Assembly: GCA_022225965.2 (NCBI GenBank)
Contig: JAKJXP020000092.1
Coordinates: 1 to 64,000 of the forward strand
Direction of reading: 5' to 3'
DNA: 64,000 bases
Source of the DNA: Diatrype stigma
Taxonomy: Eukaryota > Ascomycota > Sordariomycetes > Xylariales > Diatrypaceae
The first letter of the stretch is position 1. Each line of letters starts with the position of its first letter. The translations under genes were made by a program, and so were the position numbers. Shown in pieces: positions 50,841-60,669 of this stretch. The notes under the pieces are model-generated. The model made no database searches. It had not been told where the DNA came from and worked only from the letters and a program-made list of their open reading frames with translations.

Positions 50841-53114
50841 GGTTTTCACGAATTGCTGTATAGGGCGCTTGCTTGTTATGAAATTACTCCGGTGTGCCAG
50901 TCGGAAAGCTAGCTTCATCAGAGTCATGGAGTTGTAGTTGGTAGTCGCTGGCGAGGTAGATGACTTTATACTCTTGGTGATTTTGCAGTCCTCTCATATT
51001 AAGTACATACATAGGTACGCGCCGAAGCTCCGGACGCTCGGTATTCCTGAGGCTCGGACAGGCTCATGTCTTATAAGTCCGGGGTCCGATTCCGAGATTC
51101 ACATCCACTTCGGATTCAGCTCGGATGCAATGAAGATAGGATGTTGCTTGTCTCATCGGCCTCTAGTTGTGAGTAACTGTAATCAAGGTTGTACTTCGTA
51201 GGGTCGAGAATGCAGATCCGGCGTTCTCGTGACACTATCGGGCGTCTGATTATAAATCGATGTACCAACCAACACCCGATGAGACATTGCCAAGCGTATT
51301 TGGTGCCATCCTCGGGTCTCGCGACACCGATATGATGCCCCTTCACTCTTCAACGGGGATAAAAAGCACTGTGATCTTTGTAATGGGCAGCTCTGGATTT
51401 GTCGACGTGACGTCACGTTGCCATCTCCACCGCCCCTCCTTGCTTCTGTTATTCTATATTTACCTACCTAGGTACATAGTAGCTACTCTATACTTGGCAG
51501 GCATCCGCTAGTGGCCGCTCGTACATGACGACGGCAACTGCCGTGACCTCTCAGGCTTCAGCCCTACTAGGTACTGCTTATAGGACCTCGGGGTTTTCCT
51601 ATTGTGCGACTAGCGCCAGCGATATGTGTAGAGACTTAGCCTTGGGTACCAACGAACTAGCAGACGTCTTGAAGAGACTCAGATACTCCAGCCAGGAGGC
51701 GCAAGATTCATTAATCGCCTCAGTATCTCATCCGAGACCGATTGCTCTTTCATATTTACTTCACATAAGCATAACACCTTCCTCCCTCCGTCATGCTTAT
51801 CCCCTCCCTCGCTCGGGGCCTATACCCACCCTCAAGATCTGTTGCATCGTCGAGGGTCCAATTCGCCGGCGGATTCGTCAGCCCTCGAGTCTACCTATAC
51901 ATATAAGGCGCTTTCAAGGATAGAGTATTCGCGCTGAGTGGTGTAACCTGGCTTGAATTATTAGGAAACTGGTCCTTGATTGTATTAACATTGGCAAGTC
52001 TCGGAGGAGGTTGTTTGCCCGGCAGTGGAGGGGGCTTAAGGAAGACCACAGGTGTAGAACTCTTACCCAACCACCACAGTTTCTACAATAGCAGATCAAT
52101 TATTTTCAGTGCCAAACTATACGAAGTCCATGGAATATAGGCCTAGGGGAACTGTGTGTTGTCGCTCACTGGACGCTTCTTCCACTCCATGAGTTACGAA
52201 GCCACATGACATTATTACCTTCAAGTATAAGTCGCTTATACTATTGTATTCCTTGTTCAAGCTATATATCGAATCCAAGGTTTGAACCCAAGCTTGTGGT
52301 GTATAATGGTCTTGTTAAAGTACCAATCCACATGTTCTTAGGTCTATGCACCCTCCTTTGACAATGCAGATATGAACACCAAAGGCCCAGATAAATCAAC
52401 AGGTCGTCCTTACTGCCAATGAATCATAGAAAGAGTAGGCTGAGAGGCAATATCTAAGGCTGCTCTCTTCTTTCTTCATTGTTGTCATCAAGAGGGTACA
52501 TGTGTTGATAGCATCCTGTCATTGAATAGATCCTTGTGCCAACTTGTACGTGCATGCTAGAATCATACCTAGACTAAGATATTGACATCAATTCACACTA
52601 AGGAACTAATGACAAGAAACTAAAGGCTCAAGCTTATCCTTTCCAATACTTTGACTGTTGGAGCATTCCCCGGTTGTGTACATATAAATCCAGGGTGTTG
52701 ACTGAAATCAGATTCAGCAAATCGCCGAGCCTTTAGAGTTGTATCTCGGCTGAAGGGCCATCGATTATTACACTTCACGTTGGATCGTCGTCATCATACC
52801 AAGTTTGTCCAACCATCTACAGAGCTCGGCTTTTTATCATAGGGAGTTTGTTGGTCCTTATGTACGCAAATTCACAACGTGAGAAAAATCCTTTATCTTT
52901 CGCAGACCAGTTTCGCTAGGTACCAGACATTGTTCCGAGATACAATGGCTTCATATAGCATTAGCTTGTCGTACTTGTTGCTAGATCCCGGTGGAACAAA
53001 GAAGTAACCAATCCAAGGGTTTCTAGGCTGTGGAAAATCGACGATCATATATTGAATCCTGGGTTACAGCTTTCGAAGTACACCAACAAATTAACTATTC
53101 ACTTGGACAGAAGT
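50841..53114. other. gene-poor region
   Basis: 2.3 kb without a confident gene. The open frame at 51525-51923 has ordinary codon variety but no family resemblance and no downstream continuation. The rest (51930-53110) is AT-rich with no coding signal I can see. Confidence 0.5.
51405..51418. promoter_or_regulatory. CRE palindrome ACGTGACGTCACGT
   Basis: A perfect 14-bp palindrome centred on TGACGTCA, the binding site of CREB/ATF-type bZIP proteins. It lies about 110 bp upstream of an uncertain open frame (51525) and about 570 bp upstream of the Questin-oxidase-like start, which reads the other way. Confidence 0.35.
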
Positions 53115-53350
53115 CTTCCCCTTCCTGTTACGATTATTTCTCGAAATTCTTACATGCTCAAGTATTCATACTTGTCCAGAATCCCCCGCCCTTTCTGACC
53201 AACCGCTTCTCTAACTTCTTACACACCCGCACGGAATTCTCTTCCATTCCTAACCAACTGCTTCTCTAGCGTCTTGCACATCCAGGTATTGATACTTGTA
53301 CGGGATCCCTTTTCTTTCTGTTGCGGCCGCTTCTCCAGCCTTCCACACAC
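53115..53350. repeat. degenerate tandem repeats upstream of the Cys-rich orphan
   Basis: Four imperfect units of roughly 50-70 bp share the words TTCCTNACCAACYGCTTCTC, then CTTRCACAYCC, then (in units 1 and 3) GTATTSATACTTGT. Unit starts are near 53115, 53188, 53242 and 53315. The block ends just before the ATG at 53363. Confidence 0.6.
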
Positions 53351-53362
53351 CCGAAATCCACG

Positions 53363-53947
53363 ATGTGCAACCAGTATATCTACCACACGCTATGCAGCAA
53401 CGGAGCATGCAATACCATCATTTGCAGTAAGGTCAGAAACGTCTACTGCCGCGAGGCTCTCGATGCTCGTCGCCTAGGCCATTGCACAACGGGTACCCAA
53501 ATTGCACGACAATTCTCTGAGCGCGACGGCTATGCTCGATGTTGGTGTTGCAAGCATCTGGTACAACCCAAGAGTCAAAGTTTGGTGTCCGGATCCAGTG
53601 CCAGATCCAGTCGTTCCAGTCGTGCCAGTACTTCAGGTATCGTACCAAGGCGCAAAAGGAAGGCAAAAGCACGAAGCGTCTTCGAGCACGCGTTCGAATT
53701 GGCGCTCGAGGCTGAGACTAAGACCCAGCAGTACGAAAAACATATGCCTGAACTGGACGGCACAACTGAACTTCAAATCGTTCAGGACACAGAAGCACTG
53801 GGGTCGAAGAAGGCAACCAAGCGACTAAAAGGGACGAGCTCGGGCAAGACTACAGGACCTCCTCGATGTATGACTGCACCAGAATCATCATCGGACCCTT
53901 ATGGCCTACAACAGTCTTACACGAATCGAGATACATGGGCCAAATGA
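53363..53947 (+). CDS. hypothetical small Cys-rich N-terminus protein
   Basis: A single open frame of 194 aa. The start at 53363 has a good context (CACGATGTG); an in-frame upstream start at 53321 falls in the repeat block and is not chosen. The first 75 residues hold ten or more cysteines in pairs (MCNQYIYHTLCSNGACNTIICS, VYCREAL, HCTTGTQ, RCWCCKH), recalling small fungal proteins that begin MC-x-x-Y and are thought to bind a metal. No signal peptide is seen, so this is probably intracellular. A Ser/Arg-rich stretch and a basic PRRKRKAKARS segment (possible nuclear signal) follow at about 85-115, then an acidic helix-like part and a Lys/Ser-rich tail. No function can be assigned. The overlapping frame at 53866-54183 is a weaker candidate and is not called. 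Confidence 0.5.
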   Translation: MCNQYIYHTLCSNGACNTIICSKVRNVYCREALDARRLGHCTTGTQIARQFSERDGYARCWCCKHLVQPKSQSLVSGSSARSSRSSRASTSGIVPRRKRKAKARSVFEHAFELALEAETKTQQYEKHMPELDGTTELQIVQDTEALGSKKATKRLKGTSSGKTTGPPRCMTAPESSSDPYGLQQSYTNRDTWAK

Positions 53948-55269
53948 ATTTGGCCATGCATATGGCCATTGCCGTTGTGTATTCATCTCCATGCCCTACT
54001 GTCGATGAAAAAAACCGCGATATGATGTTCAACACATATCGCCTCCTGTACTCATACTCGCCTATCAAGCCGCCCCTCTTCGACATGCTAGGGACCCCAA
54101 GTTACAATGTGCTAGTCACCGGAGACTTTTGCTACGCACACTCTAGGAAACATCTAGCTTATACCCCTTATCTCAATGTTTGAGGCCTGAGGGCAGTGTG
54201 TCGCTATATTCAGACTACGAACATCCCGTCCTAGGGAAGACAGTTCGGCGTGGCGAAGAGAATCCCGGGACAGCTCGGAAACGCATCACCGAATTCTGAT
54301 AGGAAAAGCTCGACAATATCAGCAGGCTTCCCGATGCTACCTCGACCACTCTGACTCTGCAAGAAACATGTCTACCATACATTATGAGACAATTACACAT
54401 GCGATACCATCAACCTCACCAAGTCCTTGCCTCTTACATCGTACCCACGAAGACATCCACGTCGCAGATGGATTAATCAGATCACCTCGAAGCAATGTAA
54501 TGAAGTATCAGCTCAACGGTGCCACGTGAATAACCGTCCACTGTGCCTCTCATATAGTGTACTAGCAGTACTATGCCAAAAACAACGAGGTAGGAAATTG
54601 CTGAGCATCGAACCTCGAACCTTTCCGTCTCATTCATAGGCTAACTATCGGTATCGATTATAGGGCTGCCGTACCTGAAAGGAAGTGGTTCAATACGAAG
54701 AGTCCAGCTCATGTAGCATTCGTAAACACGATAAAGGTCGCGAAGGAACATTGCAAAATTGGCCGTGGTTGCCCAGTGTAACTTTGGAGCTTTCATGTTA
54801 CTATAATACTACCTACAGTCAAAACGTTGCTGCCTACCCCTGTTTTGTAAATATTGAGTCTTACATGTGGTTGCTCCTCTACCTCATGCTCCAGGTGTGA
54901 GGTCGATGATGCCTGCCTTGATATTAACATAGGGAGAACAATACTACCTACCTCCTACCTACCTACCCACGACCTATCTATATACTGGAAAGCGTCCTTG
55001 ACCACGTCATATCGACAGCGGGAGCGGACCTTCCTACTTGGATTTGGAGGGCAAAACTACGTCGGTAGCTAGGTAAACAAGCCGTGGTTGAAACGTCGAA
55101 GATCGCTTCTCTTGCATCTCTTTTCAACATCACATCTAGTTCTAACCCAGCAACACATTTTCTGACAGTACTGCCCTACTCTTAGTATTACCACCAATAC
55201 TGAACTACTGAATATCGCATTCATTCGACATATCTCAATACTTGAGCTAACCCAATTCTGTTTTCTATC
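53948..55269. other. intergenic
   Basis: 1.3 kb of AT-rich DNA with CCTACCTACC words near 54945-54967. Short frames only. No gene recognised. Confidence 0.5.
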
Positions 55270-56322
55270 ATGGCGAGTCTTCCACCGTATAAGCCCCCGA
55301 CTAGCCAGGTCGATTTTGTAGCAATTCTAGATGTCCTCGACGGGATGAACGTGAATCATGATGTGGTACTGTTCTACGGTGATCACCCGACATACTACAA
55401 CGTAATACTCGACAGCATCGAAACGGTCACGACCTTCAACAAACATCGACTCAATGGAACACTGAGTGAGTTCCAGGGTAGTTTCGGGGCCATGATGGAC
55501 GAAGAAACCTTTTTCGAGGGTATGACGACTCTCGCCATCGAACGCGAAAAGCTCATCAACCACTTGATACATAGACGTCTTGCGCCGTCCCTCTATGGTC
55601 TCACATGGTGGTTAGCACCCCCTTAGGCACGGGACAGAGAGATTGAGTGGGCGCATGGTCCGTGCGACAAGACGTGGATGAGAGAAGAAGCGGAGAGGCT
55701 ATACAGGTTGAAGTTGGACGTCGCGAGCGAAGAGCTCATGGCAGGGTTTTAGGGGGACATCCCGTGTGAGGCGCCCTTGACGCGGCGTGAGGAAGATGGC
55801 AGTGAGACGGTTTGCGGTGCATCCGATCGTAAGGGCTGGGATGACACAGTCAACAACAAACTTGGTTTGCTAGGGCCGAGACTCGGGATAGACCCGGAAA
55901 GGATGAGGGCATACTTCTGGGATAATCGTCCCAGAGCAGAGAATGAGCTCATATTCAACCCCATCCAGAGAACGTTGGAGGAGGAGTCTTTACTTGACTC
56001 TTCACCAGAACCAGAACCTCAGAATCTACTTGTGGATGAACCACGTCCATATAGAGAGAGGGGTGATAATGAGTTGCCAGCACTCACGAGAGCCACCAAT
56101 CAAAGGATTAGATCCAACGCGGTGGAAGCACTCACGACCGCCACCCACGCCAGGCTGACAACCAGGTCGGCGCTGGCGGCAGGCAGAGGGTCGGGGGAAG
56201 CAGAAGGTGAACCATCCAGGACTACTACCCCTGTAAGGATGAGAACCAGATCGGCGACGAGGGAAGCCAGACTGAGGGAAACAGAAGGTAAAAGGGACTC
56301 GGAGGAGGAGGAGGAGGAATAA
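55270..56322 (+). pseudogene. orphan coding frame broken by two in-frame TAG codons
   Basis: One frame runs 55270-56322 (351 codons) and looks protein-like throughout, but has TAG at 55624-55626 and again at 55750-55752. The first part (118 aa, intact ATG after a normal-looking leader) contains DFVAILDVLDGMNVNHDVVLFYG and EETFFEGMTTLAIEREKLINHLIHRRL. The middle part between the stops has EIEWAHGPCDKTWMREEAERLYRLK. The last part is hydrophilic with two Thr/Arg/Ala-rich near-repeats (near ATHARLTTRSALA and VRMRTRSATREARL) and ends in an EEE run. Both stops could derive from CAG by a single C-to-T change in a CpA context. Alternatively each CTTAG/TTTAG could be a splice acceptor; a GTGAGT lies at 55465-55471, but using it would remove well-formed sequence. 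No family recognised. Confidence 0.5.
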
Positions 56323-56691
56323 TCAGTAAGAAGGGACACCCGAAGGCATCCTCCCGGACGACCCTCAATATGCACTCAGACAATATAGACATGGCGTTTG
56401 GCTGGTTCATGCTTAAGGTAGCTAGACGACATGACATGTCTTACTCAGACATGAATAATAGGCTAGGCGAGATGGTCAACCAGCTTAGGGAAACCTAAGG
56501 CCCTAATTACTTTTATTATTAACACGACACTTTGTAGTTGATCAAGACCGGTGCCCTTATAATGGTCATTGCTTACCACAACTAGTAAATCGTAGATGCT
56601 ACTATGTGAAATGGCAGCCACCTGTATTCCCCTAAGGATTTATCGAACCCCCCTTTCCCTTAAGCGGCCCTCTCGCGACAGCCATTCCAGC
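56323..56691. other. intergenic
   Basis: About 370 bp between the broken orphan frame (+) and the secreted-protein relic (-). Nothing recognised. Confidence 0.6.
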
Positions 56692-57108
56692 TCACGACGA
56701 ACACCTAACCTCAAAGTGATCGAAAGCGCCTCGGTACGCCTGCCCACCCAAAGGGACTGGCCTCGCGCAAGACTGCGCGGCGACCATGTAAGCTGCGTCG
56801 CAGCCACCGCCGGCGGCGGTCCCAGTACCACTTCGGTAGAGATATACCCAGCACTTCGCGCCGTCGAATGAGCCGGCCACCTCGAGGCAGTTTGCGCTGG
56901 GGGAGGTCTTGCAACCCGTCGTCCCTTGGCCGCCCTGGGTGCCCGAGCCCAGGTACGAGCCCGCGCAGTGGTAGGCCTAGTCGATGCTGCCGAAGGCGTT
57001 CGCGGCGCAGTTGGCTGCTTGTGTGGGAGTTGGGAGGAGGAGGAGGAAGCTGCTGATGCTAGTAGCAGCAGCGGCGGCGATTGTGAGTCTTCTTGTGATG
57101 TCGTGCAT
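56692..57108 (-). pseudogene. small secreted eight-cysteine protein, interrupted by one TAG
   Basis: Reading leftwards from the ATG at 57108, the first 30 residues are a clear signal peptide: MHDITRR, an Ala-rich and then Leu-rich core, and TPTQA as cleavage site. The mature part begins ANCAANAFGSID and then meets TAG at 56979-56977. The same frame stays open for another 94 codons to a TGA at 56694-56692 and contains seven more cysteines (AYHCAG, TTGCKT, ANCLEV, AKCWVY, GGCDAA, QSCARP, EVRC), eight in total, plus a Gly-rich turn. Between the ATG and the TAG there is no GT that could serve as a donor, so an intron does not explain the stop. GC-rich codons match real genes. It looks like a small secreted, disulphide-rich protein inactivated by one CAG-to-TAG type change, or read through. 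Confidence 0.55.
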
Positions 57109-57859
57109 TATTCTAGTGGTGATAGTCGCATTGTTCACGTGAGGGGTATCGTAGAGAAACGTGGGAAAGTGTAAATCGGAAGGAAGTCTAAGTGGTCTCT
57201 TTCTATTTCTGAGAGACACCGGTCCGCCTGGTCGCTGCGTATCTATTCTGAGGCACACAGAGTCCGTCGACCTATCCATTCCCGAACTCATGCAATCTTA
57301 TGATTGGTTAGGATAACGGATGATTGAGTAACTGAGCCTAACATGCTTCAGTCTTCCATTTGATATACGTGAGACTTTCTGGATCTTATCCATGAAAGCA
57401 GGTGAGACATTGCTGCGTTTACGTTCTACGTCCATACCTGTCAGGGTGTCAAGCAACGCAATCCACTGCAACGAGCACCTCGGTTTTCGTGGGTTGCCGT
57501 TGCGCAACTGCCACTAGATTGCTACGGTGGAATTGCAGATGGTTGCACCCAAAGTGGGTTAAAGTGAGGGTGTATATAAAGATCGCGAGGTAGATTTTTG
57601 GTGTTTATATAGAGTACGTGTAAGATATCCTAGTCCAGGACTCCAGGTTCTGGATGAGCCAGTCAGGGGCCCAGCATATGGCTTTATAATTGCATACTGT
57701 GGTTAAGATTTTGAGGTCAGTTCGGTTCTATTGCAGCAAAACCAGCTGCTATTTGATGCATATGGCAGTCTAAATACATGGATGGGATCTTGGGAAATCT
57801 GGGGCAGGAATGATTGTAGATCATTACTCAGGTTATGCAGTTCCTCCGAATTATGTAAC
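57109..57859. other. intergenic
   Basis: 750 bp of mixed composition upstream of the secreted-protein relic; it should have held its promoter. No gene recognised. Confidence 0.5.
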
Positions 57860-58159
57860 TACAGTTGCGAAGGGTCTTACATGTTAGCGGTTCCATTTTC
57901 CCACAATATGCCCTCTTTTCATTAGCATGTATACCTCTATATCATTTATATGAGATGTAACAAGCCTATATGCTGCCAATGCATAATTATCACCACATTT
58001 CTTCACTTTGGCCCTAGCTTTTGATGACTGGAGCAACGGGTAGATCACTGAAGCATGTAGCATTCTATATAAATTGTATGGGAGGTACATCGCTAACCTA
58101 TTTGTGGCATATCGTGGGCCATATGGAGACGTTAACATGTAAGACCCTTCGCAACTGTA
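57860..58159. mobile_element. Tc1/mariner-like MITE flanked by TA
   Basis: A 296-bp element (57862-58157) whose ends are perfect 25-bp inverted repeats beginning CAGTTGCGAAGGGTCTTACA, at 57862-57886 and 58133-58157. Complementarity continues imperfectly to about 60 bp from each end (matching words TCCAT and CCCACRATATGCC). TA lies immediately outside both ends, the target-site signature of Tc1/mariner, and the CAGT terminus is usual for that superfamily. The interior has no coding frame, so it is a miniature, non-autonomous copy. Ends and TA flanks are seen directly; the superfamily is inferred. Confidence 0.8.
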
Positions 58160-59008
58160 CCTAGCCGAGGAACCCCCCCTGTAGGAAACTCTGTCTGCTA
58201 TTATGTTAGGATATGAACCTAGTGTTCGCCCCAAGTACTTAGTGCTGTACTGTTTTATACAAAAGTACATTACCTTTACCAGGGTTTTCATACTTTAACA
58301 TGATTTCCGACATACCAGCCTTATTAGCTAGAACATCCTGATATATCCAACATGGACATAACTTTATAACATCCTAGCCGATATATTAGACCCACTTATT
58401 AGACTATTCTGACCAATCAAAAATACTGGTATGGCTAGGGATTTATAAAAAGAAAAAAAAATTCATATATACTTATATGGGATTGTATGTATATTATTAT
58501 ATATTATAATATTATGGTTAAGGTACGAATTGAACTTAAGGTTTACGGTTACATTACAATTTACAATCTACAGCTTTAGCCATTATATTACGCTATTACA
58601 TGCACATTATATGGGGCGGTTTTTATCTACATACATATAGCCAATTATACAACCCGAAGTCCGCCCGAGACCGACCCATATATGATGGTACGTACTTAAT
58701 TTCTGTAGCTGCAACAGAATTGCTTGGCTGCAACAGAATTAACTGGCTACAATAGAATTAACTGGCTGCAACAGAATTGCCTGGCTGTAACAGAATTATC
58801 TAATTAGCTGCTTTCTAGCAGATATGACTGATACTATGGAATGCCATACAATTTGACTGCCATTTACCCAACTATAACCAATTGCATTGGACGAAGATAG
58901 CAACAGTCATGTTCAAATAAAGCCAGAGTGTTGATTTGGGGTGCTTCTGTCCGAATTGAACTGCCTAGCAGCTATAGTTTTCTACAGGGGGGGTCCCCCG
59001 GCTAGGTA
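58157..59008. mobile_element. inverted-repeat element about 0.85 kb, type uncertain
   Basis: Inverted repeats of about 34-44 bp bound this stretch: left arm begins GTACCTAGCCGAGGAACCCC at 58157, right arm is its complement ending at about 59008 (reads GTACCTAGCCGGGGGACCCC on the minus strand). About 85-90% of positions match over the arms. The left arm overlaps the end of the neighbouring MITE. The interior is very AT-rich, has no coding frame and carries a 19-bp minisatellite. The outer boundary is blurred by GTAC/CCTAGG words, so a target duplication cannot be fixed. A decayed MITE is the best reading. Confidence 0.65.
58707..58801. repeat. 19-bp minisatellite, five units
   Basis: Five consecutive 19-bp units of the form GGCTGCAACAGAATTAACT with one to four differences each, inside the 58157-59008 element. 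Confidence 0.92.
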
Positions 59009-59461
59009 CCTAGGTACATATCTAGGTAGGTACTTCGTACAGTACCTAGGTGTAGGTCGGCAGTTCCTGCCAAGACTTGTACGTGCAAGTGCAAGTGCAA
59101 GTGAGCTTACACGCTTCCAAGTTAGTGCACCAACCCAACCGCCTGTTCACGCGGAAAACCGGGGTCGCACTGACCGACTGGGGAGGCAGGGATCTCTTTC
59201 TTTCTGATCGACGCGGAAAGATTGCATAAAAACTTTGTATCTGGAAACTTTTCACATCCACAACCTTACGCAAGCACAAACATCAAGATTTTGAGTTTAT
59301 GAGTTTCTGAGAGTGGGCTGCGGGAAAAGGTAATTCGTACATCATCCGTACATCATCCGCATATCCCGCCTTCCTAGTTGTAACGTCTAAGGCATCGAGT
59401 CTTGACTACCTTAAAACAAACCGTCGGAAAATCAGTCACAGCTTGTGCCTAGGTAGTAGCT
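59009..59461. other. promoter region of the histone chaperone gene
   Basis: About 450 bp with repeated ACCTAGGT words at 59005-59060 and a GTGCAA tandem at about 59083-59102. No gene recognised. Confidence 0.55.
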
Positions 59462-60669
59462 ATGGCCGACGCTAAGGAAGAGCTCTCCTGCCCCATCACT
59501 TACGAGGAATTGAGAGACCTCGAGAAGGACTTCGAAGATGTTGAAACCGAAATAAGTGAGTGATCCCTAGAGTATATTAATCTTCTTGCGAGTAAATGCA
59601 ATCGCTTCAATATGGTCGATTGACCATTTATTTGTCTTCCGGTCGCATTCCCTATACCCTATCACGTACTAACCTTGATGCCAGCGCGCTTGCATCTCGA
59701 GCGCACCAAGCCGCTGTATGAGAAGCGGGAGAAGACAATTGCGCAGATCCCCAATTTTTGGGCCTTGGTTTTTGAGCAGGCGCCAGCAGATGTTGATCAG
59801 TACATCCACCCTACTGACTCGGCGGTCTTCCTGTCATCCCTGAAGAACATCACCGTCTCGCACTTCGAGGTCGAGAACGGCGCAAAGGGCGACCCTCGCA
59901 GCGTGGCCATCAAGTTCGAGTTTGAGGAGAACGAGTATTTTGAGGACCGTGTCCTTGAGAAGAAATTCTGGCACCGCTACTCCAAGGACGGTTGGGCGGG
60001 CCTGGTCAGCGAGCCTGTCCCCATCAAGTGGAAGGAGGGTAAGGACCTGTCCGGTGGCATTCTTGGCCTCGTCTCGAAGGTTTGGGAACAGGACAAGAGC
60101 CAGTCAAATGGAGCCAGCACCAAGCCTAAGAAGATGGAGGAATTCACCCCCGACGAGAAGGCCCTCAAAGATAAGATCGCCGAGACTGGCCTAGGAGGAC
60201 TAAGTTTCTTCACCTGGTTCGGTTACCGGGGTCCCCGTGTCACTGCCGAGGAGAGCCGCGCCGCCCTGGAGAAGGAGAAGGAGGAGCGGCGCCTAAGGGC
60301 CGAGGGCAAGGCTGAGCCTAAGGACGACAAGGACGACGAAGATGACGATGACGATGACGAGGATGAGTCACTAGCTCTTGAGATCTTCCCCGACGGCGAA
60401 GAGTTGGCTGTTGCTATCGCTGAAGATCTCTGGCCAAACGCCATCAAGTATTTCAGTAAGCCTTCCCAAACTACCCACATACAGCTGAAGCAGCGCATGG
60501 CTGATAATATAATGCAGCCCAAGGCCAAGAAGCAGCTGAGTTGAGTGAGCTCGACTTCGAGGAGCTCGACGAAGATGACCTGGAGGATGAAGATGATGAG
60601 GATGAGGACGATGAGGACGACCAAGCCAATGGCGACGCCGGACCCCCCTCTAAGAAACGTAGGACCTAG
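59462..60669 (+). CDS. NAP/SET-family histone chaperone (Vps75-like)
   Basis: Three exons: 59462-59555, 59685-60455 and 60518-60669; predicted 338 aa. The N-terminal helix (EELRDLEKDFEDVETEI joined to RLHLERTKPLYEKREKTIAQIPNFW) is the NAP dimerisation helix with the conserved IPxFW. The earmuff domain follows: LKNITVSHFEVEN, RSVAIKFEFEENEYFEDRVLEKKFWHR, then LSFFTWFGY. SFFxWF near the domain end and the overall size point to the SET/Vps75 branch rather than Nap1. An acidic DDD/EDD run is at about 243-260. The last exon restores a second acidic tail (SELDFEELDEDDLEDED) ending in SKKRRT, a possible nuclear signal; reading through its intron would end early. It binds H3-H4 and in yeast assists the Rtt109 acetyltransferase. 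The family is sure, the Vps75 assignment likely. Confidence 0.9.

Noticed and set aside
51525..51923. 132-codon plus frame
   Set aside because: Plausible composition but no recognisable domain and no continuation; not enough to call a gene.
52270..52300. GGTTTGAACCC word resembling a tRNA B box
   Set aside because: No matching A box, acceptor stem or cloverleaf could be found around it.
53866..54183. 105-codon plus frame overlapping the end of the Cys-rich orphan
   Set aside because: Overlaps a better candidate in another frame and shows no known motifs.
58707..58801. Regular 19-bp repeats considered as a CRISPR-like array
   Set aside because: Units are directly adjacent with no spacers, in a eukaryotic genome; it is a minisatellite.
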